Assembly (NCBI GenBank): GCA_027604005.1
Contig: JADGJT010000099.1
Location: 1 to 56,859, forward strand
Length of the DNA stretch: 56,859 nucleotides
Direction of reading: 5' to 3'
From: Dinochytrium kinnereticum
Lineage: Eukaryota; Chytridiomycota; Chytridiomycetes; Chytridiales; Chytridiaceae
The notes under the pieces were generated by a model, which made no database searches, was not told the DNA's origin, and was given only the letters and a program-made list of their open reading frames with translations. Position 1 is the stretch's first letter. Each line of letters begins with the position of its first letter. This document shows, in pieces, positions 23,306 through 33,664 of the stretch. A program made the position numbers and the translations under genes.

Positions 23306-23732
23306 TGGAATTTTTTGCTTACTTTTCTTTCATACGCATGGCACCGTTGGTGTGCAATCTCTTAATCTTAATATTTCATATGCTTTCCATTCGTAGTGTT
23401 AATAATAAAGAAGTCTTTATCAACAAAAGGCGATACAACATGGCAACACATGTTAATTAGCTTCAAAAGTTTCCTTTCAAGGCTCAGAATATGGTAGTGC
23501 TGATACGGCTTTAGCAAGCTTTTGCCACCGCATGGGGTAAAAGCGAGGTGCACTGGCTGTGGTTTGAGCAGGAGTATTGGGCGTCTTGATTTTACGGAAC
23601 GGATACTCGCTCCACCAGCTTGTGCGATGAGCTATTCATGGATGAAATTTTTTTTCGCTGGATCTCTTGTATTGATTAAACGCCAGAACAACTACCGCGA
23701 TACTACCAAGCAACGAGGTGCAGAGAGGGAGT
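23306..23732. other. Intergenic region, RNR1 3' flank and corepressor promoter
   Basis: No coding feature. AATAAA occurs at about 23403. It may contain the 5' UTR of the following Groucho-like gene. Confidence 0.45.
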
Positions 23733-26171
23733 ATGCATGCGCAGGATCCTGGTATTCAAGCGAAACCTCCGCCTGGATCTTTTGATCCGACTGGACGGCA
23801 CATGTCGCCACTAGCAAACCGACCATCATCAGGCTATGTTTCGGCAAAACCTGTTGCACCCACAGATGTACCTGGGATGGGGAATGGAGCAGGGGGTTCA
23901 TATTATGAATTATATACGGGGCCTCCTTCGAGCTTCAGACCTCCAACTAGACTTGTTTCGTTGGATTACTTGGATAAAGTGAGAGATGAGCTTTTGGCCT
24001 TGGAGTCCAAGGTTGAATTACTGTCGCGAGAGAAAGCAGACCTTCATCCGGTTTGTGACGGGCTACACTAGACCCAGAGAACTGAATCTCTCTCCAGTAC
24101 TATGATCTTTACCAGAAAGCCCAACAGGACGTAAATCGGTACATGGATGTGAATAATCGCTACCAAGCGATCATAAATCAGCTGCTACCCATGCTCACTC
24201 TTCCTGTTCAAGAAGGAGTTAGGCAGGATATGGAATCTATTAAACTATTAGCGTTTAGTGTAAGAGTTTTTCATACGTTCCTTCTTTGTTATTAAAGTGT
24301 CGAAAGTCTGTTCCTGCCCCTCAGCCGCCACCGCCAGCTTCCGCCGCACCACCTCCCGTTGATGCGAATGTAATTATAAGGTTTCTTCTCATTTTTAATG
24401 CATTCAGATCTCGTCCAATCCTTCACGACCCCCTCCGAGTTTGTCCGGGCAGCCACCTTCTTCGGCGACAAACAATGGATACAATTCAGTTGAGGCTGAT
24501 AGAAAATCACGGGGCAGGCAATCACAACCATCTAATACACCTCAAGGTAATCTGCTTTATCTTTCATGTCTGTTTGTCTAAAGAATTTCAACTTGGCTTA
24601 GGCCCTTTGAAGAGGCAAAAGGTTGACGAGAGACTGGATGGAAGTTGTGAGTTGCTTCATGTTTAACTTCTCTTTTGGGTCTTTTGGGTTAATTGCCTTG
24701 TTTTCTGGGTGTTTTTTTTCTTCTTCTGAACTAATTAATTCTACGTAGATTATGAGAGCACCGCAGATTACAATTATGGAAGAACTCAATCACCGCCTCC
24801 ACAACCGCCAATTGCACCACCTCCGAATCCTCTATACCCAAGGTTAAATCGATAGTGTTTTTAAATTTATTAATCACACATACCAGTCAGCCGCCTTTAT
24901 CGAGTCAGCCAGCTGACTATACAGGCTACAGTGCGGCACCTCTTGCACCATCCCGGCCTCTGGTCCCGCAGGGTGCTAGACTTCTGGCATCATTAAATCA
25001 TAAGGAGGTTGTGTGCTCGTTCGCAATGACGAACCCGTTCTCTTACGTGTTTACTGGGGGCAAGGTATTTTTTGCTACGGTTCATTTTTTTAATTCTCTG
25101 AAGGGTGCCGTTAAAATATGGGATGTTACTCGCGTGAGAGAAACAAAATCTGCGCCACTAGTCGGAACTATGGACTGCATGGTTTGAGTGGGCAGTTTTC
25201 TTTCGTCTAATGGGTGGTAAAGGATAGCTATATTCGGGCGACAAAGATGACAAATGACGGCCAGAGGCTTATTGTTGCCGGGGAGGTGCATCATATGGTT
25301 ATTTGCGATATTGCTTCGGTATTTTTATTACCCTTTTCAGTTGTATCTAATGATTTCGTAGTCTGTTCCTAGAGTTATTGGAAGGATAGAAACACCGAAT
25401 GTGTTGACGTATGCACTAGCAACCAGCAACGATTCAAAATACCTATTTAGCTGCTGCAGCGATGGTGCTGTTAAGATGTGGGATATCAACCAGAAACGGT
25501 TGGTTCGCACTCTCGGTCATCATGCATCTACAGTTACGTGTTGCACTTTAACCCCGGATGGTCATCGCCTTATCACTGGATCTTTGGATAAATCGGTGAA
25601 AGTATGGGATGTGCTTGGTGGAAAAGAAATAGCCCATCTTGAATACCCGACACCTATATACTCCCTTGGATTTTGCCCTATACAGCCTTCTCGTATCACA
25701 GTCGGGTAAGTATGCAGTAATATTTCACTCTGTGAATGCAATTTGGTAAGACTTGATTTAACAAGCTTTTATCTGTTTAGCCTGGAGAAGTCCATCGAAA
25801 TCAGAAATATTTCTCAACCAACCGAAAAGAGGGAAATCATGGGAGTGCACCAGGACTGCGTCCTCTCTGTGAAGTATTCTGCGAGTGGCAACTGGTTTGC
25901 GACGACAGGAAAAGATAAGAAATGGGTATGCTGGAGAACATCCGACTACAGTTCAGTTTTCGAGGTATGTTTTCAAAAGAGCTTTTTGGGTTTGCGCCTA
26001 AGTCGTTCTTTTCTTAGATGCCGGAATCTTCATCCATCTTGTGCGCTGAAATCTCCGCTTGCGGTGATTATATGGTATCTACCATTACTTCCTCTTTTGT
26101 TTTAATCATGTTGAGTTTAGGCTACTGGCTCGGGTGACAGCGTTGCGAACTTGTATTCAATGGTCTATTAG
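23733..26171 (+). CDS. Groucho/TLE-like WD40 transcriptional corepressor, copy 1
   Basis: Likely nuclear corepressor. Thirteen exons (23733-24050, 24098-24259, 24298-24369, 24408-24546, 24602-24643, 24749-24842, 24887-25064, 25104-25181, 25223-25318, 25362-25705, 25781-25964, 26018-26074, 26121-26171) give about 604 aa. Residues ~75-160 form a coiled coil like the Groucho Q domain (KVRDELLALESKVELL, then an Asn/Gln-rich helix ending QAIINQLLPML). A Pro/Ser-rich linker follows with a basic LKRQKVDE nuclear-signal candidate. The propeller shows Groucho-type rather than Tup1-type sequence: LNHKEVVCSFAMTNP, VFTGGKGAVKIWDV, LFSCCSDGAVKMWD, IYSLGFCP, HQDCVLSVKYSASGNWFATT and a terminal ATGSGDSVANLYSMVY. 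Exon 3 may start 9 nt later. Compare the opposite gene at 29489-32446. Confidence 0.88.
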
Positions 26172-27284
26172 ATATGTCTGCAGATGCCACTTTATTTAAT
26201 AACCGATGCGTGGCTCCCTACCTGTACTTTTGTGCTATTTCCCTTTGCCAAATCTTTCTGTTCTTTTTTATAATATATTATTTTTTGAGTATCCCATCGT
26301 CTCAGTATTTTATTGATCACAATTTCATAAGAAGTTTGACTCTGTTTTTCTCTGTCAAAATGTCCGATTTTCGAACAACATCTTCAACACCATTTGACGT
26401 TTGAAGGGAAGTAAACGATGCCGCAGCATGTCCTCAAAGTATGATAGCACGCCAGCTCTCTTCTCCGCTGATATACTCTTCGCTGATATCACCACCTTAG
26501 ATACTCGACCTCCCTCCTATCACAATGATCACACGTTGTGTGAGACATACTCTTAAGAACAGCGAAGAGCTAGACCATCATTGTGCTCCTTTACGTAGAG
26601 AAGGGTGCTTATCTTCACTTGAAATCTGCCCTTGCAAGACTTAAGGCAGGTCTAACTCTTAACTTCTCAGAACTAGCTATTTACGTACGCTTTTTTTCAT
26701 ATTGCATTTATCCAAATAGTAATTTAACAAAGGCAATAGGTCGGCAACAGAATAATGTGATACTGGATGGGTGATCTCTGAAGCTCTCTCTGGGTCACCA
26801 TCCATGTGCTGCATTATCACGTACAAACCTCATTTGATGTGGTAAGTTTTGCAACTTTCTTTTTAAGCTTTATGAGATTGATCGGACACATTGCTTGACA
26901 TCGCTGTAAGCAGCAGGCTATCAAAGCACTATCAAGGCACTCTCAAATTTCTGCTAAATGAGCCTCTTAGCGATCGGTGGAGGGTAATTCCTACTCTACA
27001 TTAGTTGTCTCAACTTGATATGGGCGAACGCGCATCAAAATACTTGAAGGTTGCCTCAACCACAGCATACACTCCTGCTGTTCAAGGTAGTGACCTCTGT
27101 ACCAGTTGGGTAGCGAGGATGTCGATTTTACTGAAGTGCAGTTCGCCTGACAACCTGTGCTACCATTTTGAAAAATCCACAAACTGAGCAGTAGTTGACC
27201 CAGGATCCTCAACGCCCGTAAAACCCGCATGCGCCTTTCCTCCTTCTGCTCCTTTCAGCGTCTTCTAGCAACTTATTGGCAGCA
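26172..27284. other. Intergenic region, AT-rich
   Basis: About 1.1 kb without a supportable gene. Short imperfect direct repeats occur near 26455-26490 (CGCTGATATA/CGCTGATATC) and 26920-26945 (TATCAA(A/G)GCACT). I see no coding structure. Confidence 0.45.
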
Positions 27285-28665
27285 ATGATTAATATTCGAA
27301 GTGGAGGAGCAGAAAGTCGAGGGCATGTGAACAGCCCTCAACCTTCCCACGCTCCCATGGCTGGTCGAAACAGTTTCAGCACCTTTCCTAGACGGAAGGT
27401 CTTTCAAACACAGTATCAGTTTAATCCTTATGGTGCCAGTGAGAAGCGTCATCAGCCGGATACCTTGCCGCATGTGCCTTCGATGAGACGGCGGATATCT
27501 ATTCCTGGATCTGGCATTTCGCCAGCCAAAGCTGCGAGTGGGCTCGCGGACACATTAGTATCAGATATCATTGAGTCTGGGAAGTCGACTTATGACTTGA
27601 GGTAAGGCACTTTGAGTGAGGTTTAGGGTTGCTTAGTTGGATTCTTTTTTTTTTTAAATTTGTTTGTTTGCTGTAAGCTTATTTCCTTCTCTCGATTCTG
27701 TATTTTTGTTATGCCATTTTTTAGCTGTCAACAGTTTGATAAGATCCCAGAAGTTGTTTTTTGCCTGGTTAGTCTATATCTTCCGAATCTTGTTCTGTCT
27801 GCTAACAAGCACAACAGCAACATTTTGTTACAGTCGACCATAAGCAAGCCATTACAAATGGCATTCAGCTCTTCCTTCACACAAATGCATTGAGATTTCT
27901 GGATAATCGACTCTTCAATTTGGAAAACCTCACGGTGTTGAGCTTACGTAAGTCGCAACAGCAAGAACCATTATACTAATTTATGTAGGCATCAACCAAA
28001 TCGAAATATTGCCACCTCAGATTCTTGCACTAAAAAATCTGGTTGAACTTTCTGTCGGTTCAAATCTTTTGGTGAGAAATGACGAGAAGAAATGCCATCT
28101 AACAGCCTCTTTCATAAGAAATACCTTCCGGGGGAGTTGAACGACCTTCCCAATCTCACCAGTCTTCAAGCCGAAGCAAATCCGTTCCTCCCACAGCCCT
28201 CCGACGCCATCTCTGTCCCATACAACGCCAACAACCGCCGGTCACCACCCTCCTTGCAGGAGTTGGCTCAGATTGAGCTGATCCGCAGCCGACGTCTAAC
28301 GGACAAGCATGGTATCCTTCAGCTTGGATGGATCTCGCAGGCTAACCGGAATGATTTGCTGGACGCTGTTGAGATGAAGCGGTATGGACAGGGGTGCAAG
28401 AGGTGTGGCAAGTTCTTTATTAGCGCTGGGTACGAGAGTCTTGTATGGCAGACCTGTAAGGCGCCTAAATTGAGGAGGGGGGAAACTGTGTATCCGTTCT
28501 TGATGAGGTCAGTTCAATTTGTTCTTGCTCGAACCTCCTTTTATCTTCTTAAATCGTGTTCGTGTCTGACTGACCTTCCGAAATTCCTTTGTTTTGTTTG
28601 TTTTTTGTGCTCTTAGGTTTTGTTCTGCTTATTGTGGGATGCAGTACTTGTCGGCAGTTCCGTAA
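27285..28665 (+). CDS. Leucine-rich-repeat protein with C-terminal Cys pairs
   Basis: 336 aa from six exons: 27285-27601, 27725-27767, 27818-27947, 27989-28071, 28119-28507 and 28617-28665. The N-terminal ~80 residues are basic and disordered. Three or four LRRs follow (FDKIPEVVF; ALRFLDNRLFNLENLTVLSL; INQIEILPPQILALKNLVEL; LNDLPNLTSLQAEANPF). A C-terminal module contains CKRCGKFF and RFCSAYCG, two Cys pairs about 45 residues apart that could bind zinc. Similar LRR plus C-x2-C/C-x3-C proteins occur across fungi; their function is not settled. It sits between two convergent Groucho-like genes. The 47-nt intron at 28072-28118 is forced by frame. The start is the first ATG of the open frame. Confidence 0.75.
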
Positions 28666-29488
28666 TTTTTTGTTGCCAGTCTCCACCGCACTCCACTTGG
28701 TTCACATCTCCCTGCTTTTTTTTCACAAATGATTTGATGTGAAATCCTCTATGATTCCCTCTTTTTTTTTCACTTTTTTTTTTGCTGTATATTTGATGAG
28801 AAGAGATTTGCTGTCGCCGCTTTATTGTTTGATATACCTTTGTCCGCCTTTTCCTTTCTTTGTTTTTTTCGCCCTCCTTTTTTTTGCTTTTAGATCGCTT
28901 GTCGTTTGTCATTTCATCTAGACGGCCTGTCATCATTCAATCAAATATATCTGATGGCGGTTGAAGTGTTTAAAATCTTCTTTTTCCTTTTTTTTTTTTT
29001 TTTGGTTGTTCCTCTCATCCAGTTTGTAAAACACTTAACATTCAAGCCCGAGTTTAAACAATAAATAGAAGTAGGTGGTTTGGGTGGAGGGCCTGACACA
29101 CTGAAACAAGCAACAACGGTAGACCAAGGGAAACAACATTACAGAAGAGGAAGAAAATAGAGAGAGAAACAAAAAAAATAAAAATAAAAATAGACTGCGC
29201 CTCCAAGTATAGAGAAGAAATCAAATGAAGATTTGCAATCTGTCCTTAGAGCAGAGACGTCAGTAAAACAATAAAGAAACCACTAGAGTAAATAAGACGT
29301 ATTAAAAATAAAAAAAAAGACTGAAAGAACCATCGAATTACCAAGAAAAAACAACCATAGCGTTTGGCAAAAGATAAATAGATAAATATTACGCCAAAGA
29401 ACGGGACTAACTAAGGTACTTGGCGAGCAAGAAAAGGGTCTATAAACGATGGGTAGAGGGGTGGGCGGCATTTTTTTCTTTCGGCCGT
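28666..29488. other. Intergenic region with homopolymer tracts
   Basis: Shared 3' flank of the LRR gene and Groucho-like copy 2. It contains T runs (for example 28987-29003) and A-rich sequence. No gene is seen. Confidence 0.5.
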
Positions 29489-32446
29489 TTAAGCATCGTA
29501 AGATATCTTATACACAGTGGCTGTTGAGTTACTCGATCCCGTCACCTGTGAAAGAAGAAGACTCACATTACCAAATGAAAAGAAGAAAGAAAAGGAAGAG
29601 AGAGAGAGAGAGAAAGAGAGAACGAAAGCTCACCACAAACCCTCCACACCCCGCCACATCCGCACAGAGCACAGCATCCGTCTCTGAGATCTCTCCAATC
29701 TTTTGCGAATCGAGGCTTCGAAACATCTGAACTTTTCCAAACGTGTTCGCTCCAATGTACCATCCCCCGTTACGGCTGTATCGAATCGCGGGCCATGAGC
29801 AGCCTTCCACTGTGGGGAAGGGGGGTTTGTCGGTTGCCTCTGAGGGGTCGTGGAGACCGTTGAGGAGGGATTTTTGGACGATGCTGTCTTTTAAGCTATT
29901 GGAGAGTTTTTGTTTTAGGGTGTGGGGGGGAGGGGGGGGCGGCGGTGCGAGGATTAGTTGATCACTCATCTTCTTTTTCTTTTCTTCTCTTTTTTTTTTT
30001 TTAAAAAAAATGAATGTGGGATGTAGTAATCTTTTGGATTCTGATTGTGACTTACCCGGCCGTCATGATAGATGAGAAGGGGTCCAGGTCAAGACTGTAA
30101 ACATGAGTTGGGAACGTGAAGACGCCAAGAGTTTCCCCTGTCTCCATGTTCCAGATTCGAATGGTGTCATCGATAGAGCCTGATTATTATTTTTTTTTCG
30201 CAAAAAGTCATTTTTAAAGAAAAACAAAACAAGAGTGAAACCATTTATAGATTAGCGTTTGTAGTGAAGAAAGGGAAAGATAGAAAAGTATAAGTTTGAA
30301 TAAGTCTTGTTTGTTTTTTTTTGGTCACCAACCTGTGTAAACTTTAGTCATGTCCGCGCTTAATGCACAACTTGTGACGGGTCCTGAATGTCCGCTGAAA
30401 GACCTGACCGATTCAATAAAAAAAATAAGGCCAAAGAAAAAAAAAGACGTTAGACCACCCCCTTAAACTCAAAAAAGAAACGGACGAGAAGAAAAGAGAG
30501 AGAAAAAACCCGTACCTAATCAGCTCCTTGGTCCTAATCTGCCAGAGATGTGCCATATGATCGCTTCCACACGTAATGGCCCTGATCGAGTCAGGGGTGA
30601 CCTCGATAGCGTAAGTGTCAATATTGGGCGTGGGAATAGTCCCAGTGATGTTCGGGTTGGTGGTGCCGATATCGCAAATAGCGATCTCCTGGAACTCTCC
30701 GGCGGCGAGCAAGGTGCGGCCGTCAGGGGTAATCTTCATGCCTCTAATATAGTTCTTTCCCTGAAATGGGTCACAATGCTTTTGTTAATGTCATGAGGAG
30801 AAAAGGCTTCAATCAAAAAAGTGGCACTCACGCTACACTCAATGCTGGCAACCATTGCAGGCGTGACACCACCCTTTTCCACATCCCAAATCTTGATGGT
30901 CCCACAACTGGCCGTAAAGAGATACTTGAACGGTTTGCTGATGGCCATCGCGCAGACAACCTCATCATTCTGAATCTGACAGTGAACACCGAGCACCCTT
31001 GGCATCCTTGTCGCGGGGGGATGCTGGAGGTGCGCAGTATGGGTCATGATTGGGAAGCTGGTGTTTGGTGGGTTGGTGGTAGGGGTTGTGGGGGATGGAA
31101 GGGTGTTGCTTGTGGTAAGCCGGGCTAGGCCGTCAGTGGTGGTGATGGACGGGTTTCGGGAGATAGGGGTAGAGACGGATCTAATTGATGGTAAGGGTGA
31201 GTGAGTATGTCAGAAGTGAGAAGAGGATTTATTTGTTCTTACCTTCCAGGAATGGCCACCATGGCAGGTGGTGGTGCGGTCTCAATCACCATCGGCTTAA
31301 CGGACTCGTCATCGGATTCTTTGGTGTGGTAAGGATAGGGAGATTGAGAAGAAGAAGAAGATAGTAAATAAAAAAAAGAAAAATAATGGAGGGTTGGATA
31401 TAGGGGCATACCCTTCTTTCTCTTTATGGAATCGCTTGGAGGGGAGTTGGTCTTTGCGCGCTTTTGAGGGGGCTGTCCGGTGGGCGATTGTTGAGAGGTT
31501 TGGGGGATTGGAACCATTGCCGGAGCCGCAGCTGGTGCGACCATAGTGGCTGGCATAGGAACGTGCATCGCAGGATGAGCTGATAAGAGAGAGGGCTTTG
31601 GAGAAAAGTAAAGGGTTAGACATGGTGTCAATTACCTTGCTTTTTTAATCTTCATCGAAGGAAACTTACGTCGTTCGATATTTTGGCAATTTCATCCAAA
31701 TCCATTTTAACGCCAACCTGAACATGAATGGGCACCATCGGTTGCAGCTGCTTGATAATCGCGACGTATCTTCTTCCAACGTCCCTCTGCCTCGACATGT
31801 CATTCACAAGCATTCGAGTCATGTCAGCAAATTGATTCCTCTCCTTTACCGCCTGAGCGGTGATGGCATCCAACTTTCTCAGCGCCTTCCGAATGGGCTC
31901 CGAGATGGACTCCACCTTCAACTCCTCCAAAACAGGCGTCGACCAGCTGGGCGTCGGGCCAGAAGGGCTGCTGATATTGACAGGAGGCGGCACGGCGGTG
32001 GCATTCAAATGAATATGCGCCATCATCCCCGTCATCCCCACTACAGGGGCCATTGGCACCTGTGATTGCACGAGAAGCGTCCCAGGAGGGTGGTTCGCAC
32101 CAGCGGGAATGGCCATCATGGGTTGACCTTGTATGGAGATCAGAGTGGGTTGCTGATGGCCTGGAGGAAACGAGGGGACTTGAATGAGGGTGGTGGTCGC
32201 GGGCTTCCTAAGCTGAAGTGGGATGGAACCTGCCGCCGTGGGTTGTCCTGGGAGAGGCTTGTCGGTGGACGCCTTGAGGGGTCGCTTGACGTTTTGATTA
32301 GCGGTAGCGTCGGTTGATATTTGGGGCTCGGCGGTGGCGGCCACGGCGATGGTTGGGTTGGTTGAGGCTGGGACCGAGAGAGGGACATTATCAAAGTGCG
32401 CCGAGGCGTTCTTCCGAACGGCGGCCTTGGTGTGTTCCGATATCAT
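29489..32446 (-). CDS. Groucho/TLE-like WD40 corepressor, divergent copy 2
   Basis: Nine exons (32446-31670, 31595-31412, 31318-31243, 31180-30832, 30760-30516, 30403-30333, 30179-30056, 29895-29634, 29545-29489) give about 714 aa. A Pro/Ala/Thr-rich N-terminus of ~175 residues precedes a coiled coil (LEELKVESISEPIRKALRK to AIIKQLQPMVP) aligning in plan with the Q-domain-like region of copy 1. The linker carries PPQKRAKTNSPPSDSIKRKK, a strong nuclear-signal candidate. The propeller matches copy 1: NDEVVCAMAISKPFKYLFT, IKIWDV, NYIRGMKITPDGRTLLAAGE, THVYSLDLDP and VTGSSNSTATVYKISY. It is more diverged, with a poorly conserved fifth-sixth blade region (30056-29700). Three introns coincide with copy 1 in position and phase. 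The exon 8 acceptor (CCAATAG at 29896) was chosen over a purine-rich alternative. Confidence 0.82.
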
Positions 32447-32830
32447 TTTTTCTGCGTTCTACTCTCTTTTATCCCTTTCACCTACTAGAAAACTTGCTTA
32501 GAGGCTTAAGTATGGATAGGATGAGGAGAAGGGGGGTGAGGATGTTTTGCGGGAAGGTAAGGCGTCTTTGGGTCAACAGGCAGACAGAGGAAGAAGGCGA
32601 GCGATGGGAGTGTGTGCAAGGTGATGCGAGGATTGTGTTTTTTATCCCGTGTCGAGCTGAGTTTTTGGGAGTGCGAAGCGATGCGAACTGCTTACCTTCT
32701 TTGGTTGGTGATGGTGGGCGGAGGGGAGTGATGAGAGCAAGAAGGTTGCCACGCAGGCAGAGGTGGACAGGTGTAGGGGAGGAGAGGAGGGGGAAGCCTA
32801 CCAGTGACGCGCAGCACGCAGGAAGCTTAC

Positions 32831-32855
32831 GCAGCAGCAGCAGCAGCAGCAGCAG
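32831..32855. repeat. (GCA)n trinucleotide repeat
   Basis: Eight consecutive GCA/CAG units in the non-coding region upstream of the Groucho-like copy 2 gene. Confidence 0.85.
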
Positions 32856-33118
32856 GAGCAGGTTTGGAGAGGGCGACTGGGTGAGGTGAGAGGGTGAGGC
32901 AGAGGGAGTGGTAGCACCAGCAGGTGACAAACCTGCTGCAATCCTCTGTCCCACCGCAGCATTTGCAACTCCGACGCGTGTCCCACCATGAATATTCCAG
33001 CAAAAAGATTCAGGATGATAACATGTAATAATTAACAAATATTTTTGACATTATTATTTATTTATTTATTTCAGGCTGAAGCATTTCAGAGAGAGAGAGA
33101 AAACAAAGAAAGAGAGAA

Positions 33119-33190
33119 GGAATGAATGAATTGAATGACTGAATAATAATGAATGAAATGAATTGACTGAATGAATTGAATGAATGAAAT
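33119..33190. repeat. Imperfect (GAAT)n repeat
   Basis: GAATGAAT/GAATTGAAT units alternate over about 70 bp. Ordinary simple sequence in a promoter region. Confidence 0.8.
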
Positions 33191-33664
33191 AAACGAAATG
33201 CTACTTGCATGCATGAATGCATACTGCCTACTTTCACCCTTGCTGCTGCCTGCTCGCTCTCCACCCCGTCGTCGTCGTTGTTGGTGTTTCCTCTTTTGAT
33301 CAGTCGGAGGAAATTTTTCTGTTGAAGCACCTTCAACCAACTTTCGCACCCGCTCGCTCCCTTCTTCCCTTCCCACACATCCCTTCATCTTCATCAGGCC
33401 GCATCTCCACACAAAGCGCCTGGCGAGCAACCACCACTGCGAGATCATCAGTCTGACCTGTAAGGGAGGCTGCTTGACACCCGCACCTTTGCGAGAAGAC
33501 AGAGGGACACCCTACTCCGCGGGCTTTTGGACGAATCAAGTCCGACCCTTGCCTCACCTTCGCAAAAAAAAATAGGTTGACCGTATTATTATTCTGTTGT
33601 TGAGAGACGGGTAGGCATCAGCAGATCATCAAACACCTGAACGCCGGTGGAGCTGCTGGCTTCC

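Larger units (their letters stand above)
32447..33664. other. Divergent promoter region with simple repeats
   Basis: About 1.2 kb between copy 2 of the corepressor (-) and the KASH-like gene (+). It holds a GCA repeat (32831-32855) and GAAT-type repeats (33119-33190). The long open frames on both strands here are low-complexity and were not called. Confidence 0.5.

Noticed and set aside
23733..26171. Tup1 as the identity of the WD40 corepressor
   Set aside because: The propeller motifs and the terminal TGSGD...VY segment follow Groucho/TLE; the typical Tup1 strings around the blades are absent.
29600..29620. GA-repeat as a coding or regulatory element in Groucho-like copy 2
   Set aside because: It lies inside the last intron of that gene and is a plain AG microsatellite.
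32314..33038. Long open frames on both strands (191 aa and 186 aa) around a GCA repeat
   Set aside because: They overlap each other and the promoter of the Groucho-like copy 2, are low-complexity, and lack a conserved motif.
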